A stretch of 64,000 nt of DNA, taken from contig REDI01000010.1 of NCBI GenBank assembly GCA_007693595.1, positions 62,001 through 126,000 on the forward strand, in the 5' to 3' direction. Below, one piece after another: positions 8,315-16,410 of the stretch (position 1 is its first letter; the number at the start of each line of letters is the position of its first letter). The notes under the pieces are model-generated. The model was given only the letters and a program-made list of their open reading frames with translations. It did no database searches and was not told where the DNA came from. The stretch comes from Deltaproteobacteria bacterium (GTDB taxonomy: Bacteria > Myxococcota_A > UBA796 > GCA-2862545). Position numbers and translations under genes: made by a program.

Positions 8315-8964
8315 GAGGGGCCCCGTGGGTTCAAGGCCCAGGCCAGGGCGAGTCCTGCGCCGGACCAGCACAGGGCGTAGGCGATGAGGCCTGGCCAAGG
8401 GGCGGGATCGCCGTGGATCAGGGTATCTTGAAGGTGTAAGCGAAAGAGATCCGGTAGGCTCGCCTGGAGCAGCCAGAGGGGGGTCGGGATGGGGTCGAGG
8501 CCGTGTAGGCCTCGGATCAGTCCAGGGATGTGGCCCAAGGCGACCAGGGCGAACCCCAGCACCGCGGTGGTTGGGGCGGGCAGCACGGGCCGGAAAGCGG
8601 TAGTCAGAGCATAGATCACACCGACCTGAAGCGAGAGGCCGAGGGTCCAGCCGATCAGGCCGAGAGGTGGGGCGCCGACCAGGAAGGCGGCCACGGCGCC
8701 GAAAGGGAGGAGCAGTCCGATCAGTGCCATGATCGAGCACAAGAGTCCGAGCGCCAGGTGCGAGGCGGTCGAGAGCGCGGAGGGCCGGGCCGCGCAGGCC
8801 AACCCGACGGTGACCGAGAGCACACCGAGTCTGAGGAACTGGCTGCCGAGGTCCCAGACGGTGCGGTGGGCTGCGGAATAGCCGAGATCGGCGAGGGTGG
8901 GCAGGATCAGAGCTGCGAGCGCGAAGGTCGCGATCGCAGCCGGGATGATCAGGGTCGAGAGCAT
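8311..8964 (-). CDS. Polytopic membrane protein of unknown function
   Basis: 217 residues with about six hydrophobic segments, beginning MLSTLIIPAAIATFALAALIL and ending with an ALCWSGAGLALAWAL helix. No family was recognised. It is first in a three-gene operon with the aminotransferase (GTGA overlap) and the prepilin peptidase, so it may act in the same envelope process, but nothing in the sequence proves this. ATG at 8964 precedes the first membrane segment; the frame stays open upstream to 9363, but that part is Arg/Ser-rich and looks non-coding. The 285 bases between 8964 and the divergent gene at 9250 hold no clear signal. Confidence 0.65.
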   Translation of the reverse strand: MLSTLIIPAAIATFALAALILPTLADLGYSAAHRTVWDLGSQFLRLGVLSVTVGLACAARPSALSTASHLALGLLCSIMALIGLLLPFGAVAAFLVGAPPLGLIGWTLGLSLQVGVIYALTTAFRPVLPAPTTAVLGFALVALGHIPGLIRGLHGLDPIPTPLWLLQASLPDLFRLHLQDTLIHGDPAPWPGLIAYALCWSGAGLALAWALNPRGPS

Positions 8965-9249
8965 CCGTCGAAGGTGCTGGATCGCGGGGTTGAGCGAAGA
9001 CCGGGCCGAGACGGGCAAGTGGGGCTCCAACGGGGAGGACTGACGAGAACCGACAAGCTGCCGGTGGCTGGAGGATAGCGAACGCTGTAAGCTCTTGGCG
9101 AGAGGGCTGCGTAGCGCCCTTGTCGCTGTGAGGCTCCCGCGACTCGCGACGTAGCCAGATCGACGGCCGGTCCGCCACGAAGTTGCACCCCCTGATCGAA
9201 TATTGCGGCCGCCCAGCGCGTCTGCCGAGTGCGTACCCTGGAGATTCCC

Positions 9250-11268
9250 ATGACCACAGCCAGCCCACTGCTCTTGATGCTCGCCCTTGGCGCTCCTATG
9301 CAGGTCGAGGCGGCCGAGGTCCCATCCGACCGCATCCTTCACGGGTCTTCGCTGTTCGACCACGATCTGGGGGAGTCCTACGCCTACCGGCCCTCTTCGT
9401 CTCGGGGCAGCTCGTCTCGGGGCAGCTCGTCTCGGGGCAGCACGTCTCGGGGCAGCTCGTCTCGGGGCAGCTCGTCTCGGAGCAGCTCACCGCGCAGCAG
9501 CAGCCCCTCCCGGAGCAGCTCACCGCGCAGCAGCAGCCCGTCTCGGAGCAGCTCACCGCGCAGCAGCAGCCCGTCTCGGAGCAGCGCACCGCGGAGCAGC
9601 GCACCGCGGAGCAGCGCACCGCGGAGCAGCGCGCCTCGGAGCAGCAGCCCGTCTCGGAGCAGCGCGCCGCGCAGTTCACCCGCGCCGCGCAGCTCGCCGA
9701 GCCGCGCGCCCGCGCCTCGTACCGCCCCGCCGAGTTCTTCGGGTAGCCGCGCGGCGCCTCCTCCTTCCCGTGGGGCGGGCAGCTCTGGTGGTTCCTGGTC
9801 TTCCCGCCCCGGTGGTCCGTCGGGTGGCTCCACGAGCCGCGGTGGCTCGACGGGCAGTGGGGGGTCCTCGAGCACGACCCAGCGTCGTCCCGACATCAGT
9901 CTTCCGAACAGGGCGGCTCCGGTCCAGCCTGGTCAGACGGGCAGCGGTGGACGGCAGTCCGTCCGCCCGGGGGCAGACCCCAACCAAGGCATCACCCGTC
10001 CTCATGGCGTCACCACCCGTCCGGGGACCTCCACCAGTCGCCCGGGCGCGAGCGAGCGCCCTGGCGGGAGCAGCGTGCGCCCTGGTGGTGTAGGTCAGCG
10101 CACCGACCAGAGACCCGGCTCCAGGACCGATAGCTCGGCGACTCGTCCAGGGAGCTCTTCGACCCGCCCCGGAGGGGGATCTGCCACGCGCCCTGGTGGC
10201 GCCTCCGCTCGTCCTGGCGGCAGCGCCACGCGCCCCGATGGGTCGGCGACGCGCCCCGGTGGCTCGGCGACGCGACCGGGCGGGGGGAGCAGCGGCCAGC
10301 GTCCGGGTCGGGCCAACAGCGTCCGTCCCGACTCCGGCTGGGGCCGTGCCGGTCACGCCCAGCGTGCTCCGGGCACGGCAGCGCGACCCGGCGGGTCCGG
10401 CGCGCGCCCTGGCGGCACCACGTCGAGGGCAAACCGTGGCTATGTGGCGCACCACCGCTCCTACGACCATCGCTACGCGCGGCCTCATTACCGCAGCGTT
10501 CGCCCCTACCATGGGGCCCGCCATGGGGTGCCGAGCCGCATGTACTACCGCCCCTACTACAGCCGGTGGTACGTCCACCCCTTCTACCGCTACCGCCACA
10601 GCGTGATGATCACGAGCTTCGGCTGGCACTGCGATCCTTGGGTCTCGGGCTGGATGCCCCCCACGCGCGCCGGCTGGACGTGGGTGGGCGGCTTCTACCG
10701 CTTCGGCTACTGGCACCCGGGCTACTGGACCCCGATGGATCCGGTCATGCGCACGGGCTTCGCCTACGTGCCCGGCTGGTGGGTCGGCGACCGCTACGTC
10801 GAAGGCTACCAGCGCCCCCAAGAGCGCGATGACGGTGACTGGACCTGGGTCGAGGGCTATTACCTCGAGGACGGCACCTACGTTTGGGGCCACTGGATGC
10901 CCACCAAGGCCGGCCCACAGGGCTACGTCTGGGAGCCGGGCTTCTGGGATGGCGAGACCTACGTCGACGGCTTCTGGCGTCCGCAGTTCCGCCGTGGATT
11001 CTCTTGGATTTCGGCGGCTTATGGCGACGATGGGGTCTTCCACTCCGGCTACTGGCTGCCGAACGAGGAGCGTCAAGGCTACACCTGGGTCCCTGGCTGG
11101 TTCGACGGCAATACCTGGAACGAGGGCAAGTGGGTCGAGGACGACGAGTTCGTCAACGCCGATCTCGACTCTTGGGAGCCGCCCGACGGCTGGCAGGACG
11201 GCTGGGACAACGAGCCCACGACCGAGCCCGAGCCCGGCGTGCTCGCCCTGCCCATCCGTACCGACTGA
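9250..11268 (+). CDS. Secreted repeat protein: Ser/Arg and Arg-Pro-Gly repeats followed by YXWGXW repeats
   Basis: 672-residue exported protein in four zones. Residues 1-29 are a signal peptide (LLLMLALGAPMQVEAAE). Residues 45-200 are tandem Ser/Arg/Pro repeats such as SSSRG and SSPRSSSPS. Residues 210-400 carry dozens of RPGG or TRPG motifs and are probably disordered and strongly cationic. Residues 400-640 are Tyr/Trp-rich tandem units of the YXWGXW type, for example GYYLEDGTYVWGHWM and GYVWEPGFWDG. An envelope or matrix role with polysaccharide- or DNA-binding tails is plausible but inferred. ATG at 9250 has GGAG upstream. Length is likely variable between strains because of the repeats. 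Confidence 0.82.
   Translation: MTTASPLLLMLALGAPMQVEAAEVPSDRILHGSSLFDHDLGESYAYRPSSSRGSSSRGSSSRGSTSRGSSSRGSSSRSSSPRSSSPSRSSSPRSSSPSRSSSPRSSSPSRSSAPRSSAPRSSAPRSSAPRSSSPSRSSAPRSSPAPRSSPSRAPAPRTAPPSSSGSRAAPPPSRGAGSSGGSWSSRPGGPSGGSTSRGGSTGSGGSSSTTQRRPDISLPNRAAPVQPGQTGSGGRQSVRPGADPNQGITRPHGVTTRPGTSTSRPGASERPGGSSVRPGGVGQRTDQRPGSRTDSSATRPGSSSTRPGGGSATRPGGASARPGGSATRPDGSATRPGGSATRPGGGSSGQRPGRANSVRPDSGWGRAGHAQRAPGTAARPGGSGARPGGTTSRANRGYVAHHRSYDHRYARPHYRSVRPYHGARHGVPSRMYYRPYYSRWYVHPFYRYRHSVMITSFGWHCDPWVSGWMPPTRAGWTWVGGFYRFGYWHPGYWTPMDPVMRTGFAYVPGWWVGDRYVEGYQRPQERDDGDWTWVEGYYLEDGTYVWGHWMPTKAGPQGYVWEPGFWDGETYVDGFWRPQFRRGFSWISAAYGDDGVFHSGYWLPNEERQGYTWVPGWFDGNTWNEGKWVEDDEFVNADLDSWEPPDGWQDGWDNEPTTEPEPGVLALPIRTD
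9394..9675 (+). repeat. In-frame 15-bp and 33-bp tandem repeats
   Basis: At least five near-identical 15-base units (AGCTCGTCTCGGGGC) are followed by about three 33-base units and several 15-base variants (AGCAGCGCACCGCGG). All are multiples of three and stay in frame, encoding Ser/Arg/Pro. Slippage or recombination here would change protein length without a frameshift. The antisense Cys-rich and Gln-rich readings across this region are artefacts of the repeat. Confidence 0.85.
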
Positions 11269-11286
11269 ACGAGCTTCTAAGAACGT

Positions 11287-11337
11287 CTCTCGCCCCGGCG
11301 GCCCAAGGGTCGACCGGGGCTCCGCCTCGAGCGAGAG
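11287..11337. terminator. Nested stem-loop between convergent genes
   Basis: An inner stem GCCCCGG (11292-11298) pairs perfectly with CCGGGGC (11314-11320), and its loop contains a further CCC/GGG pairing. Outside it, CTCTCGC at 11287 can alternatively pair with GCGAGAG ending at 11337. The element sits exactly between the 3' ends of the plus-strand repeat protein and the minus-strand SpoU methyltransferase gene. There is no U-tract, so intrinsic termination is plausible but unproven. Confidence 0.4.
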
Positions 11338-11341
11338 GGCC

Positions 11342-11977
11342 TCAAGGGTCGAAGGACCAGCCCGCGCGCTGCGCCGCCGCGTCGTTCAGGGTGCGCTCCC
11401 GTTCGAGCCAGGCCTGCCAGGTCTCGCGCCGAGTCTGCATCGGGAGCCGAGCGCGCTCACCGAGGGCGCGGGCTCGCTCAGCGAGGGGACGGAGGAGCAG
11501 GGCGGCGGCGACCGAGACGTTGAGCGACTGGGCCAGGCCGTACATCGGGATGTGGACCACCCCATCGGCGGCCGCGCGGGCGTGCTCGTCGACCCCTTGC
11601 AGCTCCGCACCCATCCACAGGCAGACCGGACGATCGAGGGGCACCGCCTCGGGAGGCACGCTGTCGTCGTCGAGATCGGCGACGTAGATGGCGTAGCCCG
11701 CGTCGCGGAGGCTCTGGATCGCCGTGGGCGAGTCGGGGTGGTGGTGCAGGTGGAGCCAGCGCTCCGCGCCGCGAGCCGCGCCCTTATTGGGGACGAAGTG
11801 CCCTTCGACGAGATCGACCCGGTGCACCCCGAGGGCGTCGCAGGTGCGCAGGATAGCCGAGACGTTGTGGCGATGGTGGACCGCCTGGATCGCGCAGGCG
11901 ACGTAGCCCAAGCGGGCGTCGAGGGCGGCGTGGATCCGCGCTAGCCGCCGCTGCTTGTTCGGGCTGAGCTCGCTCAC
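11342..11977 (-). CDS. SpoU/TrmH-family RNA 2'-O-methyltransferase
   Basis: 211-residue SPOUT methyltransferase. It carries motif 1 NVSAILRTCDALGVHRVDLV, motif 2 VCLWMGAELQGVDE and motif 3 IPMYGLAQSLNVSVAAALLL, the knot-forming AdoMet-binding residues. Overall size and the C-terminal RRETWQAWLERER extension fit TrmH (tRNA Gm18 methyltransferase) better than RlmB, but the exact RNA target is not certain. GTG at 11977 overlaps the stop of yhbY (GTGA). It is last in the operon def, TPR protein, yhbY, spoU, a translation-related set. Confidence 0.87.
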   Translation of the reverse strand: MSELSPNKQRRLARIHAALDARLGYVACAIQAVHHRHNVSAILRTCDALGVHRVDLVEGHFVPNKGAARGAERWLHLHHHPDSPTAIQSLRDAGYAIYVADLDDDSVPPEAVPLDRPVCLWMGAELQGVDEHARAAADGVVHIPMYGLAQSLNVSVAAALLLRPLAERARALGERARLPMQTRRETWQAWLERERTLNDAAAQRAGWSFDP

Positions 11978-12282
11978 GCCTTGTCGGCCTTCGGGAGCTT
12001 GATCGATGGTTTTTTTGCGCGAGCCTTGTAAAGCACGGCGATGTGCCCGATCACCTGGACGAGCTCGGCGCGGGTCCGGTCGGCGAGGGTAGAGGCGCTC
12101 TCGCTCTTGTCTTGAGGGGCGTCGGGGGAGATCTTGACCTTGATCAGCTCGTGGTGCTCGAGCTCTTCGTTGACCTTGGCGATCACGGGACCCGAGAGCC
12201 CGCCGACGCCCACGGTGGCGACGGGGGCGAGGTGGTGGGCCAGCGCTCGGAGGTGCCGGCGTTGCTTGGAGGTGAGGGCCAT
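11974..12282 (-). CDS. yhbY: YhbY/CRS1-CRM domain RNA-binding protein
   Basis: 102-residue CRM-domain protein that associates with pre-50S ribosomes in other bacteria. The sequence opens LTSKQRRHLRALAHHLAPVATVGVGGLS, with the family's GxxG-type GVGG loop, then KVNEELEHHELIKVKI and a C-terminal VIGHIAVLYKAR strand. A Lys-rich tail (RAKKPSIKLPKADKA) is present. Length is normal for the family. It lies 14 bases downstream of the TPR gene and overlaps the SpoU methyltransferase, consistent with a shared role in ribosome maturation. Confidence 0.9.
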   Translation of the reverse strand: MALTSKQRRHLRALAHHLAPVATVGVGGLSGPVIAKVNEELEHHELIKVKISPDAPQDKSESASTLADRTRAELVQVIGHIAVLYKARAKKPSIKLPKADKA

Positions 12283-12296
12283 AGGGGCTCCGAAGA

Positions 12297-13604
12297 TCAG
12301 GCGGGCGCGGGCAGGTAGGTCGAGATCCGCTCGGCCCGCGGGTCACTGCTGGGGGTGTTGTCGTGGAGCGTCCGAAGGAGCTCACCGAGAGCGCGGGTAT
12401 CGCCCTGGGCCCTGGCCGCCAAGGCCTGTGCGTAGACGTCGTCCCAGGTCGGGGTGCCCTGGGGCTGGGCCTCGGAGAGGAGCGCCAAGGCACGCTTGGT
12501 CTCGATGCCATCCTCGAGGTAGAGCGTGGCGAGCATGCGCTTCATCTCGGGATCCATAGGGCGCGCCGAGCAGGTGCCCGAGGCGCAGGCGTTCTGGTGC
12601 AGGCCCTTCTCGAGGGCGGTCATGGCCTCGGTGCGCTGGCCTCCTCGAACCCGCACGAAGGCGAGAAGCTTGTAGAAGGAAGACTCGAGGGGGTGCTGCT
12701 TGATGAGCTGACGCAGGACCCCGTCGGCCTCGGGAAGCTGGTCGGTCGCGGCGAGGAGCTGAGCAAAGAGGAAGCCTCCCAGCTTGGGATCCTTGGAGCG
12801 GAGCTCACGCAGGACCCTCAGCGCGCCGGGGATGTCGTCGGACTCGGCGAGGGATTGTGCGAGCAGGATGCCGCTGTGGGTCCGTCCGACGGGGTGGTGG
12901 CCGCTCGCGAGCTTGGCGAAGGCGCGCAGCTCCCTCGCTGCGGAGCGCGGATCCCCTAGGCTGTAGGCGCACCGCGCGCGCTCCCACCGCACCAAGGCCG
13001 CGTCGTCGGGCAGGAGGAGCAGGCCCTGCAGCGCCAGATCCGGGCGGCCGTCTTCGAGGTCCATCACGGCGTTCGCGAAGAGCTCCCCGAGGTCTGCGAC
13101 GGTCTCGCGCAAGGAGACAGGGTAGTTCTCGACGACGAGGGCGAGGCGAGCGCGCAGCTCCTCGGCGTCGGGACCGTCGAGCTCGGTGCCGGGGGAGGGG
13201 AGCTGCACGCCACCGCCCAGATGGAGGGGGTCGACCGAGAGGGTCCGCGCTTCTTTGCGCTTGCGAGACTCGGCCTCGCGGGCCTCGGACTCGAGACGTA
13301 GCTCGCGGATCTGCTTTCGGGCGGCGCGGAAGTCGGGCTCGCGACCGCCGGCGTGGTGCTCAGCCGCCAGCTCCATGTGTACGCGGACGCGCTCCTCGTC
13401 GCCCGCGTTGGCCCAAGACAGGGCGGCTTCGAGGTTGACGGTGACGAGCTGGTCGCAGGCCTCGGCGTAGACTTGGCGCGCCTCGTCCAGGTCGAGACCG
13501 ACCGCCTCGTCGCGGGCCATGGCCCAGTCCCCGGCCTCGAGTGCTCGCTTGGCACGGGTCAGGCGTCTCTCGGGGCTCGGGGCCAGCCAGGAGAAGATCC
13601 CCAT
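12297..13604 (-). CDS. TPR-like repeat protein of unknown function
   Basis: 435 residues composed almost entirely of amphipathic helical pairs resembling degenerate tetratricopeptide repeats, for example ALRVLRELRSKDPKLGGFLFAQLLAATDQ and EADGVLRQLIKQHPLESSFYKLLAF. There is no signal peptide or membrane segment, so it is probably a cytoplasmic scaffold. A Cys pair occurs in NACASGTCSARPMDPEM. ATG at 13604 overlaps the stop of def by one base (TGATG), so it is expressed with peptide deformylase. A role in nascent-chain or ribosome-linked assembly is possible but unproven. Confidence 0.75.
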   Translation of the reverse strand: MGIFSWLAPSPERRLTRAKRALEAGDWAMARDEAVGLDLDEARQVYAEACDQLVTVNLEAALSWANAGDEERVRVHMELAAEHHAGGREPDFRAARKQIRELRLESEAREAESRKRKEARTLSVDPLHLGGGVQLPSPGTELDGPDAEELRARLALVVENYPVSLRETVADLGELFANAVMDLEDGRPDLALQGLLLLPDDAALVRWERARCAYSLGDPRSAARELRAFAKLASGHHPVGRTHSGILLAQSLAESDDIPGALRVLRELRSKDPKLGGFLFAQLLAATDQLPEADGVLRQLIKQHPLESSFYKLLAFVRVRGGQRTEAMTALEKGLHQNACASGTCSARPMDPEMKRMLATLYLEDGIETKRALALLSEAQPQGTPTWDDVYAQALAARAQGDTRALGELLRTLHDNTPSSDPRAERISTYLPAPA

Positions 13605-14242
13605 CAGTCCTCCAGGTTGTGGTGGCGCATCGCCGCGGCGAGCGCGTCGTGGGGTTCGAGGGTCGGGTCGAGCTCGATGGCGAAGTCGTCGAGGGGCTCG
13701 TCGTCGCCTTCTTGTTGCGGGGGGAGCTCGAGCTGTTGGTGCAGCGGGCCGAAGCGCTGGAACTCGGGGAGGAAGGCGAGGGTGCGCGGGTCGGCCTTGT
13801 CGATGTAGAGCACGCCGTCGAGGTGATCGCACTCGTGCTGGGCGACGATCGCGGGAAAGCCTTGGAGGAAGAAGGCGCGCGGGGTGCCCTCGGCGTCGAG
13901 GTAGCGGGCGTGGACCGCGGCGGGTCGGGCGACCCGGCCTCGTAGACCCGCGATCGAGAGGCAGCCTTCGTAGACCGCCTCGGTCTGATCGGTGAGCGGG
14001 GTGAGCTCGGGGTTGATCCAGATCTCAGGGGGCTCGTCGGCATCGAGGGTGAGCACGACCAGCCGCGTCGAGACGTGTACCTGGGGCGCGGCGAGGCCTG
14101 CGCCTTCGTACTCCGCCATGGTCTCGAGCATGTCGGTGATGAGCTGGCGGATCTCTGGGGCATGGATGCGCTCGGGGTCGAGCGGTGGTGCCACGATGCG
14201 GAGAATGGGGTGGCCCAGCTGGGCGACCTTGAGGATGGCCAC
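13604..14242 (-). CDS. def: Peptide deformylase
   Basis: 212-residue metalloenzyme that removes the formyl group from nascent N-terminal methionine. All three family motifs are intact: GAGLAAPQ (residues 47-54), EGCLS (92-96, metal ligand Cys94) and QHECDHLDG (135-143, metal ligands H136 and H140, catalytic E137). A C-terminal acidic tail of about 30 residues (QQEGDDEPLDDFAIELDP) is unusual for the family. GTG at 14242 with GGAGG five bases upstream gives the usual ILKVAQLGHPILR start; the frame runs open to 14350 but lacks a ribosome site there. First gene of its operon. Confidence 0.93.
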   Translation of the reverse strand: MAILKVAQLGHPILRIVAPPLDPERIHAPEIRQLITDMLETMAEYEGAGLAAPQVHVSTRLVVLTLDADEPPEIWINPELTPLTDQTEAVYEGCLSIAGLRGRVARPAAVHARYLDAEGTPRAFFLQGFPAIVAQHECDHLDGVLYIDKADPRTLAFLPEFQRFGPLHQQLELPPQQEGDDEPLDDFAIELDPTLEPHDALAAAMRHHNLED

Positions 14243-14366
14243 GATGCCTCCGAGGAAGGTACGTTCCTCTAGCCGGCTGGCGGCGATCTCGCAGGTCCCG
14301 ATCCGTCTCGATGCTGCGCGGATCTCTGGATTCGCGTAGACTCTCGCCACTCAGCCAAGGTGTGCC

Positions 14367-15350
14367 ATGAGTCCTCCCTCTGCCGTTCCTCTCGAAGATC
14401 CACAAGCCCTCGCCGCCCATCGGGCCGAAGCCGAGGCGGCGGGCGTGGCCGATCACGTGCGCTTCTTTCGGGTCGAGACGGGGGCGAGCGAGCTCCACGT
14501 CGCGGTCGCGGGGCCCGATGACGGCGTGGCCGTGCTGATGCTGCACGGCTTCCCCGATCTGTGGTGCACCTGGGCGCCCCAGATCCCCGCCCTCGTAGAG
14601 GCAGGATACCGGCTCATCCTGCCTGACCAACGCGGGTATAACCGCAGCAGTAAGCCCGAGAGCCTCGAGGGCTACACCCTCGACCAGCTCGGTGGAGATG
14701 CCCTGGCGTTGCTCGAAGCCTTCGGTCATACCGAGGCGCCCGTTCAGCTCGTCGGCCATGACTGGGGAGCGGCGGTGTCCTGGTGGCTGGCCGAGAACCA
14801 CCCCGAGCGCTTCCAGACCGTCACCATCCTGAACTGCCCGCCCATGAAGGTGCTGGCCAAGGCGGCGCGCTCGGATCCCAAGCAGATCATGAAGAGTTGG
14901 TACATTCTCTTCTTCCAGGTGCCATGGATCTCCGAGAAGGTGCTGGGCGCCGGCCGTGGGAAGCGCATGGTCTCGGCGCTGCGAAAGGGATCGCGTGCTG
15001 GGGCCTACTCGGAGCCCGAGCTGGAGTGCTATCGGCAGGCCTGGGCGCAGCCGGGGGCGGTGCGCGGCATGCTGAGCTGGTATCGGGCCTCGGCCCTCAG
15101 CCTCAAGCGGGCAGGGCCCTCCCGGCGGATCCCCCTCCCGCTGACCCTGCTGTGGGGCGAGCGGGACATCGCGCTGCGCACGAGCCTGATCGAACCGAGC
15201 ATCGCCCGATGTGACCAAGCCGAGGTGCACTCCTTCCCCGAGGCGGGTCACTGGGTCCACCGGGATCAACCCGACGAGGTCGCCCAGGCGATCCTCGCCT
15301 CGTTTCAACGGAGTCCACCGCGGGTCGAGAGCGACGATGCCTCGACCTGA
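14367..15350 (+). CDS. Alpha/beta hydrolase, epoxide-hydrolase-like
   Basis: 327-residue alpha/beta hydrolase. The oxyanion motif HGFPDLW (60-66), the nucleophile D132 in GHDWGAA, the acid D267 in WGERDIAL and H295 in AGHWVHRDQP form a complete triad of the epoxide-hydrolase/dehalogenase type (Asp nucleophile rather than Ser). Cap-domain tyrosines (SWYILFF, SWYRASAL) are consistent with epoxide ring opening. ATG at 14367 is divergent from def. The stop overlaps the start of the following CBS-domain gene by 14 bases. The substrate is unknown. Confidence 0.85.
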   Translation: MSPPSAVPLEDPQALAAHRAEAEAAGVADHVRFFRVETGASELHVAVAGPDDGVAVLMLHGFPDLWCTWAPQIPALVEAGYRLILPDQRGYNRSSKPESLEGYTLDQLGGDALALLEAFGHTEAPVQLVGHDWGAAVSWWLAENHPERFQTVTILNCPPMKVLAKAARSDPKQIMKSWYILFFQVPWISEKVLGAGRGKRMVSALRKGSRAGAYSEPELECYRQAWAQPGAVRGMLSWYRASALSLKRAGPSRRIPLPLTLLWGERDIALRTSLIEPSIARCDQAEVHSFPEAGHWVHRDQPDEVAQAILASFQRSPPRVESDDAST

Positions 15351-16410
15351 TGAAGATCTGGGCCGGCTCGCGGCGGAGGCCCTCCGGGTGCGCCACTGGA
15401 TGACCCGCGACGTGCTGCACGCAGCCCCCGACGAGCCCATCGCTGAGGTCCGCCTCTGGATGGATGCGCGGGGCTTTTCGCTCGTGCCGCTTCGCGAGGA
15501 GCCGGTCGAACGCTACGTCTGCCGCGAGGACCTCGACGGCGCGGAGGGGGCGCTGGCCTCGGTGGCGCGACCCATCGCGCTCCCCCACCTCGTCGAGGCC
15601 GACCTCTCGCTCGACGCGGCGCTCCCCCGGCTGGCGACGCACGGCTGGTTCTTCGTGCTCGAGGGGGATCGGGTGGTGGGCATCATCACCCGCGCCGACC
15701 TGCGCAGGCCCGCGGTGCGGCTGCACACCCTGGCCCACCTGCTCGTGCTCGAAGAAGGCCTCGATACCCTGCTACGAAGCTATGGTGCCTATCGGTCGGT
15801 GGCGCGGCGCTCCTTCGTACACGTCGTGCAAGACACGGTGGCCTGCCCGCCGCTGCTGGCGGATCTGGGGCTCGACCGCGACGCTGCGTCCGACGTCCTG
15901 CACAACCTCCGCCGCTTGCGCAACCACCTCGCCCACGGGCGCTCTTTGCTCGATCACACGCTCGAGCTGCCCGACGCCGTCGCCGAGGCGGCTCGGGCGG
16001 CGAAGCTGTGCGCGCGTGTCTGGCAGCTCATCGACGACCGCGATCAGATCTGGCAGGCCTATGCCCAGGCGAGCTTGTCGGGCCAGGGCGACGGTCTGCC
16101 CGCATCTGCCGTCGTGATCACCGCCTACAACCCTGGCGACGAGGTGCTCCCATCCGAGCAGAACGCGCGGCGCGACCGCGCCCTTGGCGCGATCCTGACG
16201 GCTAGAGGGCTGCCCTTCGTGAGGAGCGTGGCGCGGGCGCCGGGCGGCGACTTCGAGGAGCCCGGCTTCGCCGTCGAGGGGTTGGACCGCTTCCGGGCCC
16301 TGGAGCTGGCCCAGCGCTTCGGCCAGCGGGCGATCTACGAGCTCACGCCCGAGGAGATCCGGGTGATCGACATGCAGGGTCGCGCGCGTCGTACCGTGAG
16401 CCGTGGCTGA
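15337..16410 (+). CDS. CBS-pair / HEPN-like / DUF3293 fusion protein
   Basis: 357 residues in three parts. Residues 15-125 are a CBS pair (RHWMTRDVLHAAPDEPIAEV and VVGIITRADL), usually a sensor of adenine nucleotides. Residues 150-240 are helical and contain LRRLRNHLAHGR, in which R195 and H200 form an Rx4H motif typical of HEPN RNases. Residues 258-345 match DUF3293 (ITAYNPGDEVLPSEQNARRDRAL, then FGQRAIYEL). Such an architecture suggests nucleotide-controlled RNA cleavage, but that is inference; the HEPN call rests on one motif plus helicity. ATG at 15337 overlaps the upstream hydrolase. A GT87 gene overlaps its 3' end. Confidence 0.75.
   Translation: MPRPDEDLGRLAAEALRVRHWMTRDVLHAAPDEPIAEVRLWMDARGFSLVPLREEPVERYVCREDLDGAEGALASVARPIALPHLVEADLSLDAALPRLATHGWFFVLEGDRVVGIITRADLRRPAVRLHTLAHLLVLEEGLDTLLRSYGAYRSVARRSFVHVVQDTVACPPLLADLGLDRDAASDVLHNLRRLRNHLAHGRSLLDHTLELPDAVAEAARAAKLCARVWQLIDDRDQIWQAYAQASLSGQGDGLPASAVVITAYNPGDEVLPSEQNARRDRALGAILTARGLPFVRSVARAPGGDFEEPGFAVEGLDRFRALELAQRFGQRAIYELTPEEIRVIDMQGRARRTVSRG

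Noticed and set aside
9394-9675. Possible CRISPR-like array
   Set aside because: Repeats are contiguous and in frame with no unique spacers; they code Ser/Arg/Pro in a signal-peptide protein.
9296-9679. Cys-rich antisense frame and Gln-rich alternate frame over the repeat region
   Set aside because: Both arise from reading the 15/33-bp Ser/Arg repeats in other frames; neither has a ribosome site or non-repetitive sequence.
15337-16410. Toxin-antitoxin module based on the HEPN motif
   Set aside because: No small antitoxin or nucleotidyltransferase partner is adjacent; neighbours are a hydrolase and a glycosyltransferase.
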